In this document: positions 26,201-35,929 of the stretch, piece after piece
How the letters are laid out: every line of letters starts with the position of its first letter
How positions within the stretch are numbered: position 1 is the stretch's first letter
Source: Odiellus spinosus
Taxonomy: Eukaryota; Arthropoda; Arachnida; Opiliones; Phalangiidae
DNA: 64,000 nucleotides
Direction: 5' to 3'
Assembly: GCA_963920705.1 (NCBI GenBank)
Contig: OY987230.1
Location: 8,875,185 to 8,939,184, forward strand
Notes under the pieces: generated by a model
The model's input: the letters and a program-made list of their open reading frames with translations, nothing else
What the model was told of the DNA's origin: nothing
The model's database searches: none
Translations under genes and position numbers: made by a program

Positions 26201-29200
26201 TCGTTTTTTTTGTTGTTGTTTGTTTTTAATTTTTTATTTGAACCCTGTGTCTTCACCACTTTGCAGTGCCTTTACCGCTATGAGTCTGATGCGCCAACGG
26301 GGTCAACTATGCGACGTGTCGCTCGAGGTCGCCGGTGTTTCGTTGCAAGCCCATAAAGTTGTATTAGCTGCCTCTTCGGCATATTTCGACGCCATGTTCA
26401 ATAGTATGTTCACCTATATCTTTAGCAATACCACCTTATAATCACTAAGTAATTATGCGAGACAAAAACGCGAGGCTTCACCTTGTATAAAAAACAGTGG
26501 GAGCCCGCGCCAGTTTTCTTGTCTTAAGGTGAAAACGCTTGAAGGGACGGTGTTCGGTTTTGGACTTCGTCAATACGCCACTAATAAAAGATCTATGAGA
26601 CGTTTCTTCACTGCTGATGCATCCATATAGTCTGCTTATTAGAAAAGCGTGGGAAGTAGCGATTTCTCCTCTTTTGGGAGTTTTGTTACAATTTCTATTT
26701 TAATCAAGTACCACGAAGACTACAATTGCTGATACATAGCTTTCAATTTTGAATAACCCCCCGCCATACATAGTCACTGAATTGCAGGGCTTTTTGAGCA
26801 CTATTTAATCTGTATGCCGGGTCAATTGTTGCTCAATGTTATTTTCAATCTATGGGGTATGATCTTCCGCGCTTGATTCCGCATATAGCTTTGTTATAAT
26901 TTTATCCCGCAAGCGGAAGACCGCATAATTTATAGAATAACGTTTGTGGTTTGGACTTTTATAGACGAAATGGCTGAAAAACACAAATCGAAAATAACTC
27001 TACATGACGTGGATACGGCCGCTTTGCAATTACTCGTGCAGTTCGCCTATACTGGTGAAATCGTTATCACGGAAGAGAATGTTCAGGTCAGAAGATTTTT
27101 ATCAATTGTATTTCTGATTTATCAAAAATAAGCGAAAGATTTTAATCTATGTGGGTCCGTCTTATAGACTTTACTTCCGGTAGCTAGTCTTTTACAAGTC
27201 ACGAGCGTAAGGGAAGCGTGTTGTAAGTTTCTCCTACGCCAGTTGCACCCAACCAATTGCCTGGGCATTCGTAGCTTCGCGGACGCGCACGCCTGCGAAG
27301 AGTTGCAACACCGATCTCACAAGTACGCCTTGCAAAACTTTCACGAAGTGGCGCAAACCGAAGAGTTCCTCTTGTTGGCCTTGCAAGAAGTCGAGGACCT
27401 GATCTCGAGCGACAATTTGAACGTCAGTTCCGAGGAGTACGTCTTCACCTCGGTCATGACGTGGATAAAACACGATCTCATTGGGAGGCAACAGCATCTC
27501 GGAAAGGTAAATACTCGATCAATTACCGACTTTCTCTCCCTTCCATCATTAAAAAAAGGACACGCGGCAAAATCCAAAAAAACTGGGATGTTATGCTCAA
27601 AGGGTTGAGCAGAAACAATCATACATTTAGTAAATTTAAAATTAGGTTTATACTAATAAAATTTCGAAACAAAATATTGCAAATCGAAACCTTTTTAAAA
27701 TTTTGTGTGAGATCAATTTGAAATAACCCTCCCCCAATCGGAACTATCACTATCACAAGATTTGTCTTTGATTTTTTTGCGATCGTGTACTGGTGTTTAA
27801 TCTTCAACACTATTCATTCAAATTATAAGAGATATTAGCTGACTTCAGAAAGTTCTTACGTTAACATTTCTTTAAACATTAACCCTCTGTTGTAAACTAC
27901 ATCTGGTTTAGACGGGAGAAATGAGCGAATGTGTATCAATAATTACTGTAGGTAGTTTGTTAATTACGCGTGATAAAGATAAATGGATATTTACCGCTCT
28001 CATTTAATTTTTCAATAAATTAACTTTTCGCGCGCTTTATTTCATCTTTGTTTATTACACGTTGTAGAACGAGTTTTTATAGCATGCTCAATGCTGTCAA
28101 ACATTTAGAATAAAAATAACGGGGATCTTAGTTTCATTACAACACTAAATTTTCATCAACTCTGTAGGATAGTATATAATAGGTTCGTTTGAAGGTTTTC
28201 AAGTGTTGAAATAGTTGGTTTATCAAAATAGGGTTCTATGTGTTGAAAGCTCTAAGGTAAAATGCGTTATTTTTTTGTCAGCTTATGCACCACGTTCGTT
28301 TGCCGTTAATGCAACGGGACTTTTTGTTATCTCGAGTCAGCGAAGAGCCACTCATTACGAACAGCGAGCAAAGCAAAGATCTATTGATCGAAGCCATGAA
28401 ATTTCACCTCGTTCCCGAGCAAAGATCCATCATGGCTTCGGTCCGTACCGTTCATCGGAAACCGGACGAGTTGAAACCGTACATTATCGCCGTTGGTGAG
28501 TGATCGTTTGTCCGACAATAATGCCGCGACCTTTAACCTTTACCGTTTCGTCACAGGCGGGGGTTCTCTCTTCGCCATCCACAAGGAATGCGAGTATTAT
28601 AATCCGAGAACCGATCGTTGGGCGTCATTAGCTCCGACGTTACATCGCCGATCTCGAGCCGGCGTTGCGGCCTTGAATCGTTATGTCTACGCTGTGGGCG
28701 GGTAAGGTCATATTCCCGCGCTAATTTCCCCAGGGTTTTGATAGCCCAGTTTTTCGCGATAAAAACGTGACGGCGCTGGCACCCTTATCGTTAACTGTTT
28801 CCATTTTTCTTTCGTTTTAGGTACGACGGCTCGAAAGATTTATGGTCGGCGGAGTATTACGACCCTAATAACAACACCTGGAACGCCATCAACAATATGG
28901 GAACGCGTAGGAGTTGTTTGGGTATATCTTCCTTGCACGGTCTTCTCTACGTGGCCGGCGGCTACGACGGGGCTTCTTGCCTTAGTACCGTCGAACGGTA
29001 CGATCCTTTAGTCACTACCTGGTGTTCCGTAGCCGCTATGGAGATGAGGCGACGCTATTGTCGCTTGTGCGTTCTAGGTAAAAATACTCGTTCTTCGACG
29101 ATAAGACTAACGCGCGCTATCGCTTTAACAGTGCGAGTCTGAGGTAGCCCATAACCTTAATCGCGTCCTCATTGCTAGCTCAAGGAGAAATTGATAAGAC

Positions 29201-30133
29201 TAAAAGTTCGATAAAAAACGAAGAGTCATTATTCCTTGAAATCTTAATTGTTTTGAGTTACGCGAGAGATAAATATCATCTGTAAGGTCATATTTGAAAC
29301 CATCTGGTTGACGGATGGCTCCAATAATTCTTAGTTTATAGTGTAAATCCTAACTTTATGGATTACAACACGGAAAACAACCGTGAAGTAATATGTTAGA
29401 TGCATGCTTGTTAACAATAAGCTTACTATCCGGTTTTCGCTGATTCATAGTTGATGTAAAAACTTTCCTATGACGCAAATTAAAAAAAAAATATGTATAT
29501 ATTTTCGCAGACGGTGCTTTGTACGCGGTTGGAGGATATGACGGTACCAATTATCAATCGACAGCGGAAAGGTACGACCCAAGGGTAAGTTAAATCGTAT
29601 TATCACAAGTTTGTCCATCATATAGAACGTGATATATGAATTTTTAAGGAGGGTAAGTGGCGATTGCTTCCATCTATGTTGAGCCGTCGTAGCAGTAGCG
29701 GAGTCACAACCCTTGACGGAATGATTTACGTCATTGGTGGAAACGATGGAAGTCTGTGCATGAGTAGCGCCGAAAGGTTTGACCCGGTCAGAAACTCCTG
29801 GGAAGTTATAGCGTCTATGCATTCGAGAAGGTATGGGGCTTTAAAATTAAGTGATACACTCATTCGTGTCTCAGAAAATGACCATTCGCTACGCGCTCTT
29901 TCGATTGCAGAACGACCCACGAAGCGGTTCAGGTAGATGGTCAATTGTACGCTGTTGGTGGTAACGATGGCAGTTCTAGTTTGGGTACGGTGGAAAGATA
30001 CGACGCCCGTCTCAACAAGTGGATGCTGGTCACTAGTATGCTTCTACGTCGCTCCAGTCTCGGCACATGCGTAATTGACGCTCCGAATCTCGAGCGACTC
30101 CTAGCCCCAAAGTATGCCAGCCTACTAAGATAA
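6600..30133 (+). CDS. KLHL17: Kelch-like protein 17 (BTB-BACK-Kelch, CUL3 adaptor)
   Basis: Eleven coding exons were assembled: 6600-6760, 26065-26169, 26267-26403, 26965-27086, 27168-27506, 28282-28495, 28557-28701, 28821-29077, 29511-29584, 29649-29830 and 29911-30133. Phases agree throughout, giving 652 residues against about 640 for vertebrate KLHL17. Residues 1-93 are a polar lead-in. The BTB domain is at about 94-195 (QLCDVSLEV, KVVLAASSAYFDAMF). BACK follows (HPTNCLGIRSFADAH). Six Kelch repeats from about 354 to 640 each show the GG...Y/F...W pattern. The words GGGSLFAIH and MGTRRSCLG are KLHL17-like rather than KLHL20 or KLHL18. BTB-Kelch proteins of this type recruit substrates to CUL3 ubiquitin ligase, and vertebrate KLHL17 also binds F-actin; here that role is inferred. 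The first ATG of exon 1 was chosen; no longer frame joins it. Intron 1 is 19.3 kb. A possible ATTAAA poly(A) signal lies at 30415. Confidence 0.92.
7815..8225. repeat. Foldback MITE, family G
   Basis: The element is about 410 bp. The left arm carries TTGTCAAATTGGTCTCG and CTCGAATTTAATATATAGAAA. The right arm carries the complements (TTTCTAAAGATTATAAATTC, ACAAGATCAATTTAG). Both arms also hold AATTCC/GAATTCG words that meet in the middle around a FAATTCGGTC-like core. Its relatives are 1200-2075, 44070-44400 and a fragment at 53690-53815. It abuts a family A repeat on its right. Confidence 0.65.
8228..8434. repeat. Family A repeat, left-truncated copy
   Basis: The copy shares TCGTGTGAACGGGAA, ACAATAAATCGATTTATAAA, GCGATTTAAA and the right end GCTAGTGTGATCGTAGCT with the fuller copies at 18214, 22602 and 25148. 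The left end is missing and is replaced by the family G element. Confidence 0.7.
9199..9715. repeat. TTAA-ended MITE, family J, with duplicated right arm
   Basis: The left end TTAAAGGGAAACTTGGAGCT (9199) is the inverted copy of AGCTCCAAGTTTCCCTTTAA (9545-9564). Inner arms also pair: CCAATCATATTATTT near 9271 with ATAATATGATTGG near 9388, and CCTTCAACAG with its complement. Bases 9565-9715 repeat the right arm once more in the same orientation (ATAAATTCAAAGGCTGTTC compared with ATAAATTCAAAAGCTATTCC). The outer end is CCCTTTAAA again. TTAA at both ends suggests a piggyBac-type mover, but no transposase is present to confirm this. Confidence 0.7.
10411..10918. repeat. TTAA-ended MITE, family B (full copy)
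   Basis: The element runs from TTAAAGGGAGAATGCAACCT to GGTTGCATTCTCACTTTAA, so TTAA occurs at both outer edges (10411-10414 and 10915-10918). The terminal inverted repeats extend about 70 bp and include ATCGTTTAAATAGGCCTAAT on the left and its complement on the right. Inner sequence holds a second palindromic region around TTAATCACGATTAA-like and GGTTAAA words. It lies in intron 1 of the Kelch gene. Confidence 0.8.
11524..11720. repeat. Possible diverged family A copy
   Basis: The left end AAGCTACGATCACACTTGG matches the reverse complement of the family A right end (CTAGTGTGATCGTAGCTT) with few changes. The interior contains AAACCGTTTTCAAATAGTTTCGAA, which is read here only as loose similarity to the family A CCGTTTC/CGTTTCG words. 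The right end is unclear. Confidence 0.35.
12046..12489 (-). other. Uncharacterised 147-codon open frame in intron 1
   Basis: This is the longest frame in the intron. The product would be rich in N, F, K and V with no signal peptide, zinc-binding pattern or transposase motif that I recognise. I see no splice partners, no repeat ends at its borders and no codon preference resembling the real exons. A rough estimate for DNA of this base composition puts a frame of this length near the chance limit in a 64 kb window, so I list it as an open frame, not as a gene. A decayed mobile-element protein is an alternative. Confidence 0.2.
12570..12645 (+). repeat. tRNA-like sequence, possible SINE head
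   Basis: A box-A-like stretch (GGAGGAGTAATTAGAACTC) is followed by a 7-bp hairpin CTCTTGC/GCAAGAG in the anticodon-arm position. A box-B-like GATTCGATCCC comes at the usual spacing. The T-stem does not pair well and the acceptor arm cannot be formed, so it is unlikely to be a working tRNA. It may be the promoter head of a tRNA-derived SINE or a tRNA relic. Confidence 0.4.
13635..13834. repeat. Tandem array, about five ~42-bp units
   Basis: Units begin with TCTGACTCTCCCTTTATTAT or TCTAGCTCTCCCTTTATTAT and end with AATCCATAATGTTTACG. They start near 13635, 13675, 13716, 13756 and 13801, and vary between 40 and 45 bp. The minus-strand frame across the array is open only because the unit lacks a stop in that phase. 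Confidence 0.8.
15343..16002. mobile_element. hAT-like non-autonomous element with 8-bp target duplication (family H)
   Basis: The element begins TAGGGCTGGGCGAGTA and ends TACTCGCCCAGCCCTA, perfect 16-bp inverted ends. ATATTTAG flanks it on both sides (15335-15342 and 16003-16010), an exact 8-bp target duplication. The terminal regions are built from many CGAGTA/TACTCG words in both orientations, so each end can fold on itself. No transposase frame is present in the 660 bp. GGGCTGGGC ends with 8-bp duplications are known from animal hAT transposons; assignment to that superfamily is by this resemblance. Confidence 0.82.
16430..16920 (+). promoter_or_regulatory. GC-rich island inside intron 1, possible alternative promoter/first exon
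   Basis: This stretch is much richer in GC and CpG than the intron around it (GGCGGCGGCGCGCGAGC, GCACGCGCTT-like words). A plus-strand frame at 16510-16767 is open for 85 codons but its product is not recognisable and it ends in a stop. A weak splice donor (GTAGGT) lies at about 16893. A non-coding alternative first exon for the Kelch gene, or an independent non-coding transcript, would fit. There is no protein evidence. Confidence 0.35.
18214..18517. repeat. Family A MITE
   Basis: The element starts AAGCCGCGTTCATACTAGGC and ends AAGTGGCCGTAGCTATAG, imperfect inverted ends. It shares TCGTGTGAACGGGAAGCC, TACAATAAATCGATTTATAAA-type and TTTTACCGTTACAAATCGAT-type blocks with the copies at 8228, 22602 and 25148. 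The open plus-strand frame at 18280-18492 recurs in other copies but only as a consequence of shared ancestry. Confidence 0.75.
20241..20275. repeat. Poly-A tract
   Basis: A run of more than 30 A residues is flanked by related words (AGTCTCGCAAGAAG before, AGTCTCACAATAA after). It could be the tail of an old retroposed sequence or simple slippage. No element body was identified. Confidence 0.7.
21988..22075. repeat. Family J fragment
   Basis: The words GAGCTAAAAA, CCTTTGAATTTATTTTCTGA, CATGCCAAAAAACG and GAGAATTTTTTC match the inverted right arm of the family J element at 9199-9715. Neither end carries a clear TTAA, so this is a fragment. Confidence 0.5.
22602..22906. repeat. Family A MITE (best-preserved ends)
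   Basis: The left end AAGCTGCGTTCATACTAGGC and the right end GCTAGTGTGACCATAGCTT are imperfect inverted repeats of about 20 bp. The interior shares TCGTGTGAACAGGAAGCC, TTCGAGAACCAGTTTCATAC and ACAATAAATCGATTTATAAA with the other copies. The open frame across it has no recognisable product. Confidence 0.78.
23497..23520. repeat. Family A end fragment
   Basis: AACCGCGTTCACACTAGCAG matches the family A left end. A related stretch (TTTGAAAACGGTTTCAAAG) lies at about 24007. The copy may be decayed or interrupted, and no right end was found. Confidence 0.3.
23763..23786. repeat. Poly-A tract
   Basis: A run of about 24 A residues in AT-rich intronic DNA. No associated element body was seen. Confidence 0.7.
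25148..25421. repeat. Family A MITE
   Basis: The copy holds TTAGGCTTGGAATCGAG on the left and ACTAGTGTGCCCGTAGCTAA on the right. Shared internal blocks are GTCGTGTGAAACGGAAACC, CGAGAACCAGTTTCG and CAATAAATCGATTT. The left terminal GCGTTCATACTAGG word has decayed. Confidence 0.7.
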
Positions 30134-31805
30134 TATTTAATCTCTACTTACAAAAACCAAACGAATATTTAATATAAACCAAAGTATTTAATTAACCTCA
30201 AATATAATTCTATTCGTCAGTACAAAACGATTTTAAAACCTAAAAAAATCACCCTCAGTGGCTTCTTCAATTTTAAACATCTAAATTTTCTATAACTCGT
30301 AATTTTCAAAGAAATTAAAACCCATTTTCAAAGAAATTTACCGTAAATTTAAAAAAGATTCGAAAATAGTTTCACGACGCTAGTTTAATATTTTATTTAA
30401 TGGGGACATCCTACATTAAAAATCGGTTTTGGCGACGCGAGTCAAGTTGTTAGTCACGTGGCTACGATGGCGTCATTTCGTTCCCGTAGCTTGCGTGACG
30501 TAATAGTCTCGTGACCCGTCTTGGCTCCGCAGCGCCCACTGCGGTTAACAACGGCAGTTGACCAGGGTCCTCATTTTGAAGGTTGAAATTATATTAAAGT
30601 TAGGTTTTTCTTTTCCAACAGATCTGACCAATCTTGATATAAACGACTCGCCTTTGGAGGTCTCTTTATTCGTAAATTTGTATATCTTAAAACATTTCGT
30701 CTGATGAGAACTTTTGTAAAACCTTTAAAATGTTGTATTTATAAGTAGGTCAAGTAATCATACCGCTCTAAACGAACGTCAAATTGACATCTTTGCTATA
30801 ATTGTTAAAAAAATTACTTAAAACTCGCGAGAAACACTGCCCCGTTGTATTTTATATCAAATTAATTTAAGCACCAGAGATTAGAAAATACATAGAATAA
30901 AAAGTAGATGCAGATTTGATGTACAAACTCGGCTACTTATGGCCTATCATTAGAGTAAAAATGTACGTCAAAAATGTTAAGAGGTGCTATTTATACTCGA
31001 ATCTGTTTATATAATCACGAAAGCTCCGAGGTATTAGGAAAAGATTTTAAATTTAGGCTTCAATGTACAGAGTTAATGGAAATTTTAACCCTAATCTACA
31101 GAAAACTTGTCAAAAATTGTGGTACTCGAAAGACTCGGTGCTTCCAAAAGTATTAAATAATGATTAAACCTTTTATAAAAATGTGGAAATAATTCCTAGA
31201 GTTTATATGTCACACATTCCTAAAGAGTTTGATCTTAATTTGTAAAAAATAGGTGTAAAAAGTATCATCGCGTGACAAAAGAATAGCACGATTTGTATAA
31301 AGAGGTTAGAAGTTATAATTGTTTCTCGTATGATATTTTCAACATTTGTGATAAACAGAAAAAAATTATTGTGAAAAAATTGCTTTAGACTGTCGCAGAA
31401 TTAATTATAAAGAAATTTAAGAGTGATTGGTTTCCCATTTCATTTTTCTAGGCTTATCATTTCAGTTTCGTGGCTGCGTGGCATGGAAGAGTTTCGAAAT
31501 TCCCGCTTGCCATTTCCGTCCCAATGTTCATTCCTAAGAAATTTTCAGAGGGCTGTAAATATGAAAGTCGACCTGGTAATTTATTCGGATACAAGAACAG
31601 GGCGAGCTTCGAAACTTTTAAACAACAATGTGTTTGTGTTTGGGTGCTGAAATTATAGAGGATTGTTAGAATTTTTGAGTTCGGAATATATTTGCCTTAA
31701 GTAACTAAAATTAAAATGTATTTCAATTTTACTGTACCCTAGTTTTGAACGCACTGAAAAGCAACAAAGAAAAGCAGACGAATGTTTATTAGACGAGTCT
31801 GGTGA
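30134..31805. other. Intergenic between Kelch gene and PRPF4
   Basis: The first part should include the Kelch 3' UTR. At about 30430-30570 there is a short GC-richer patch with CACGTG and TGACGTAA words, the kind of site bound by bHLH and CREB/ATF factors, which could be regulatory. The rest is AT-rich and I recognise no gene in it. Confidence 0.4.
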
Positions 31806-31812
31806 CTCTGGT

Positions 31813-32092
31813 CAAGGAGGATCAGAGAAGGAGAGGAAATGTGGGGACGGCGCGGTTCCTACTGCGTCGGCCTAAACTCCCACTCTGGGAGAACGGGGGT
31901 AGAGACATTTCGTGGTAAAATGTTGTCGCGTGGGTAAAACGAATCCTTTATGAGACGCGCTAGCTAGCGACCACGTGACAACAGTTTACCTCGAGAATTT
32001 CCTATCCCCCCTTTCCACCCGAGTAGGAGGTTGGCTCTTCTCTCTCTAACTCAACGCAGCCCCACATTTCCTCTCCTTCTCTGATCCTCCTT
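31813..32092. mobile_element. hAT-like MITE, family F, copy 1
   Basis: The ends CAAGGAGGATCAGAGAAGGA and TCCTTCTCTGATCCTCCTT(G) are perfect inverted repeats that continue for about 33 bp. The flanks read ACTCTGGT (31805-31812) and GCTCTGGT (32093-32100): 7 of 8 identical, or an exact 7-bp duplication if the final G belongs to the element. The interior has a second inverted pair built on GTTGTCGCGTG and CACGTGACAAC. A second copy lies at 57034. It sits about 280 bp upstream of the PRPF4 start codon and so within the likely promoter region. Confidence 0.82.
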
Positions 32093-32372
32093 GCTCTGGT
32101 CGACGAGTCTGATGGTGATATAGGACAATATAGGCTACAGATCAATTTTTCTATTTCAATATTTTCGGTAAGGTATATAATCTAAATTCATAAGTTTTTT
32201 GCTGCTATTCTTGAAAAACTCCCAGTTTTTTTTATCAACTAAACAAAATCGCTGTGTGACTATCCTATTTCAAAATTATTAAGTAACTTATTCGGAATTT
32301 GCGTGCTAACTCTAAGCCTTGGCTTTTATTTTCAGGCCGGCGCGAGGCGCCCAAATCGAAAATTTATTAAAA

Positions 32373-35300
32373 ATGTCTGACGATGAAGAAGTTACCTATG
32401 TTAAACGACAAAAAGTTGTTCATTATGGAAGTTTCGAGGAACACGAAAGGCAACGTTTGGCAAAACTTCATCAGTCAGATAGTTCTAATGACAAAGAACT
32501 CATCACGAGTTTTTCAAATGACATGGAAGATGATAAAGACGGAAGTCAATCTGATTCTGAAGATGAACAGATTGATGGTTTGTCAACGTCAGAAGCTGGA
32601 ACTTCAAAATCCGAGAAGAAAGGCATTGCTGGTCTCAGCGAAGGAATTAGAGCGGCTATCGCCGCTGGAAATATCAATTTTTCCGATGGTAATACTTTAA
32701 TGGTAAGGCGCACCAAATTAGTGTGGAAAATAATATTTTTATTTCAGAGTATATGGATTTGGAAGATGAAATGAGCAAAGATAAACAGATTCTTCTAGAA
32801 GAGTTTGAAAGAAGGAAAAAAGCTCGCCAAATTAATGTCTCAACTGATGATGGTGAAGTAAAAGCGACTCTACGAACTCTTCAAGAACCAATATGCTTAT
32901 TCGGGGAAGGACCCGCTGAGAGACGCGAGAGATTAAGAAATATTTTGGCTAGAATTGGGGAGGATGTAATCAGGCGAAGGCGCGAAGAACAACAAGAAAG
33001 GGAAGTCAAAGCCAGAGAATTAACTGAAAAAACGTGGTATCACGAAGGCTCAGATAGTTTGCTCAAAGCTCGTCTACACATTGCTGATTATTCGCTACCT
33101 CGCGCTATGAAAAGATTGCAAAAAGCTAGGGATGATAAGAAAGCCAGTACAGAAGCTGACTCTCATCAAAGGCACGCTAAAAAACAAGAATTATATAAAC
33201 AGCTACGGGTAAGATTTATTTTCTAAAATTGATCATTGATACAACTTATATTGACACATCCATTTTTCCTTTTTTTTTTAAGTCTTTAACAATTAGCTGC
33301 AGTCAGATAGGAGACAATCGACCAATTTCATTTTGTAGTTTCAGCCCTGATAGCAAAATGATCGCTACTTCTTCGTGGTAAGAATTATAAAATCTTATTT
33401 TATTTATTAAAACTATTACGTTAACTATTGAGTAAATTAAGTTGATTAGTTGATTTCCGAGTACAAATAATCAAACTTTTAATCCACAATCTTAATATGC
33501 TTTTGAGTTTTGATAATGCATTCTCATTTCTCAATAAAGTTTATTTATTATGGAAAAGGGAAAAAAGGTTCTATTATTTTTGAATGATTTGGTCCTTTAT
33601 AATATGCGTTTAAATTTTAAAACTTATATCAAAACTTGAGGTAATTATTAACAGTTAATTATCAAAGTCCCAAACTAGAAATTTTAGAACGAAAAAATTC
33701 TCAAAAGTGAGTTTCTACTGCCTGTTAAATGTCAAAAAAAATGGCCAATTTTGGCAATTTAACTCTAAAGCTCGGCTATTTCTAACTAACATCTCTTTCT
33801 GTTCCCATGCCATTTCATGGACAAACTCTCATTAGCATCAGTAATTGACTCCTTTGAAAAAAAAATCAATTTAAATTTAAGAAAAAAATTATAATTTTTG
33901 AATGATAAAAATTTATGTTGCTTGACTTAATTTCTTCGAGCCTTGTAATTTTAATAACTAGACTTGATTTACTACGAAGACTTTGGCAAGTTTTGATAAT
34001 GTTTTTAGGCACGATTCTACAGTCTAAATCGTAAGTCTAGTATCTCTTTAAGTTGAAAATTAATTATTTCATTTTAATTTATAGGAGCGGGTTATGCAAA
34101 TTATGGAGCATTCCAGATTGTAAATTAATCAGACCTCTTAGAGGTCACAACTGCAACGTTAGCTGCATTGTCTTTCACCCCAAAGCTACCCTTTCACATT
34201 CGAAGGACGCTATTAATATGGCTTCGTGCGGGATGGATGGAACTGTTAAGTTATGGAATCTACTAAGCGAAGAACCCATTGCGGATCTAGAAGGCCATCA
34301 CCCTCATAGAGTATCGAGATTAAATTTCCATCCATCTGGAAGATATCTAGCCACTTGCGTGTAAGAACTAAATATTTTATTTTCAGTTATCTCATTTAAA
34401 AGGGTTGAAATTTAATTTTTTTCCAATTAGATTTGATAATTCATGGAGATTATGGGATTTGGAAGTAGGAGAAGAACTTTTACATCAAGAGGGTCACAGT
34501 AAACCAGTTTACGATATCGCATTCCATCCTGATGGCTCTTTGGCCGCAACTGGGTTAGATTTACTTATTTTTTCGTATTTGTTTATTTAATCTGACTCTA
34601 CATTCTATTTTATAATAATATTTGAAGGGGAAAGGATTCTTTCGGTCGTATCTGGGATTTGAGATCTGGTCGTTGCATCATGTTCATGGAGGGTCATCTC
34701 AAGTCTGTACTTTCGGTAGATTTCTCCCCAAATGGCTATCACGTTGCTAGTGGAAGCGAAGATAATACGGTGAAAATATGGGATTTGCGACAAAGGAGGT
34801 GCGAATACACGATACCGGCTCATTTAGACCTCGTTACTCGAGTTCAATTTGAGAGTAAGTAATCTTAAGTATTATTTTTATCCATTTTTATGTAAGGACT
34901 AAAAATTAATGAAAGCAAAGTGATAAAACTATTTCTCTAATTTAGACTTACTAGGGATCATATAGGGTGAGATTTTAGTTGGGGAATGATGTGAAGAGAA
35001 AAAACTTGAAAGTTCTGGTCTGGGACGGGGGTTTTGTTTTGCTTTTTTTTTTTTTTTTTTTTTTCATGTTGTTTTTTTTGTTTTCATTAAAAAATCTTGA
35101 CTAAAGAATACAACAGTTACAACTTCAGTACTTCTACTTTAGATGTTTACTTATTTTACAAAGGAATATTATCCAGGGGTTAGTTTTTTTAAACCAGGCT
35201 TTTCTTAGAAAACCTTATTCAAAAATGGGTCGCCCCAAGCAGGCGTTGGTGAACACCCTGGGTGATAGTCCCTGGGAGTTCAAGAAAAATCTTAAAGATC

Positions 35301-35873
35301 CAGTATCGGTTTTGGTCTTTTGGTTAAACGTTAATATTAAAAATATTATTAACGTTGAATTTTGTATAATTAGAATTTATGGTTGAGAAATTTTGAAGGG
35401 GAAAAATGCGTGGAGATGGAGTTCAGTTTTTGTAACTGACGAGAAAGCTTTCGACCATGTAAGGCCTTTGTCAGTCTAAAAAGTATTTAAATAATTTGAA
35501 ATATTTAAAATATCATATCTTGTCAAATGATTTATCCGTCATTACTCGATAAATGACTTTAATCTGCAAGGTTATAAAATTATTAATTCTTAGTTATAAC
35601 AAAATACTCTTAGTCTTCAGTAACTTTATGTTAATTCAGTTTTGCTATAGTATTTTTCCTAAATATTTTTCCTTAGAAAATGGTGGAGGTCAATTCTTAA
35701 TTTCCACATCGTACGATAACAAAGTCAAAGTTTGGGCTCATCCTGGTTGGACGCCGATTCAAACCTTAAGCGGACACGACAGCAAAATCATGGGAGCTGA
35801 TATTGCTCAAGATGGATCTTACATCGCAACGGCGTCTTATGACAGAACATTCAAGCTTTGGGCTCAAGATTGA
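32373..35873 (+). CDS. PRPF4: U4/U6 small nuclear ribonucleoprotein Prp4 (WD40)
   Basis: Seven coding exons: 32373-32688, 32748-33208, 33283-33377, 34085-34360, 34431-34553, 34628-34854 and 35677-35873. Phases agree, giving 564 residues (human 522). The start begins MSDDEE. A splice acceptor at 32335 implies an untranslated upstream exon. Residues 30-85 are an acidic, serine-rich stretch longer than in vertebrates. About 124-176 is the splicing-factor motif ([24 protein letters not shown]). From about 260 the WD40 propeller runs to the C-terminus, with seven blades, for example [60 protein letters not shown] and TFKLWAQD. The family binds U4/U6 with PRPF3 and PPIH and is needed for tri-snRNP assembly in the nucleus. 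AATAAA follows at 35916. No competing identity was considered plausible. Confidence 0.97.
34855..35676 (+). other. Last PRPF4 intron with poly-T tract and unexplained GC-richer patch
   Basis: The intron holds a long T run at about 35043-35064. At 35222-35290 there is a patch (GGTCGCCCCAAGCAGGCG, CACCCTGGGTGATAGTC) with base use unlike the intron around it. It could be a fragment of a retroposed sequence. No tRNA boxes or frame of useful length were found. Confidence 0.4.
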
Positions 35874-35915
35874 AATTGAGTAAGCCTATATTACTTTTAT
35901 TTAATTTTTTTAAAA

Positions 35916-35921
35916 AATAAA
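35916..35921 (+). terminator. Poly(A) signal of PRPF4
   Basis: AATAAA lies 43 bp after the stop codon, a normal distance for a short 3' UTR. Confidence 0.6.
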
Positions 35922-35929
35922 GCAAAAAT

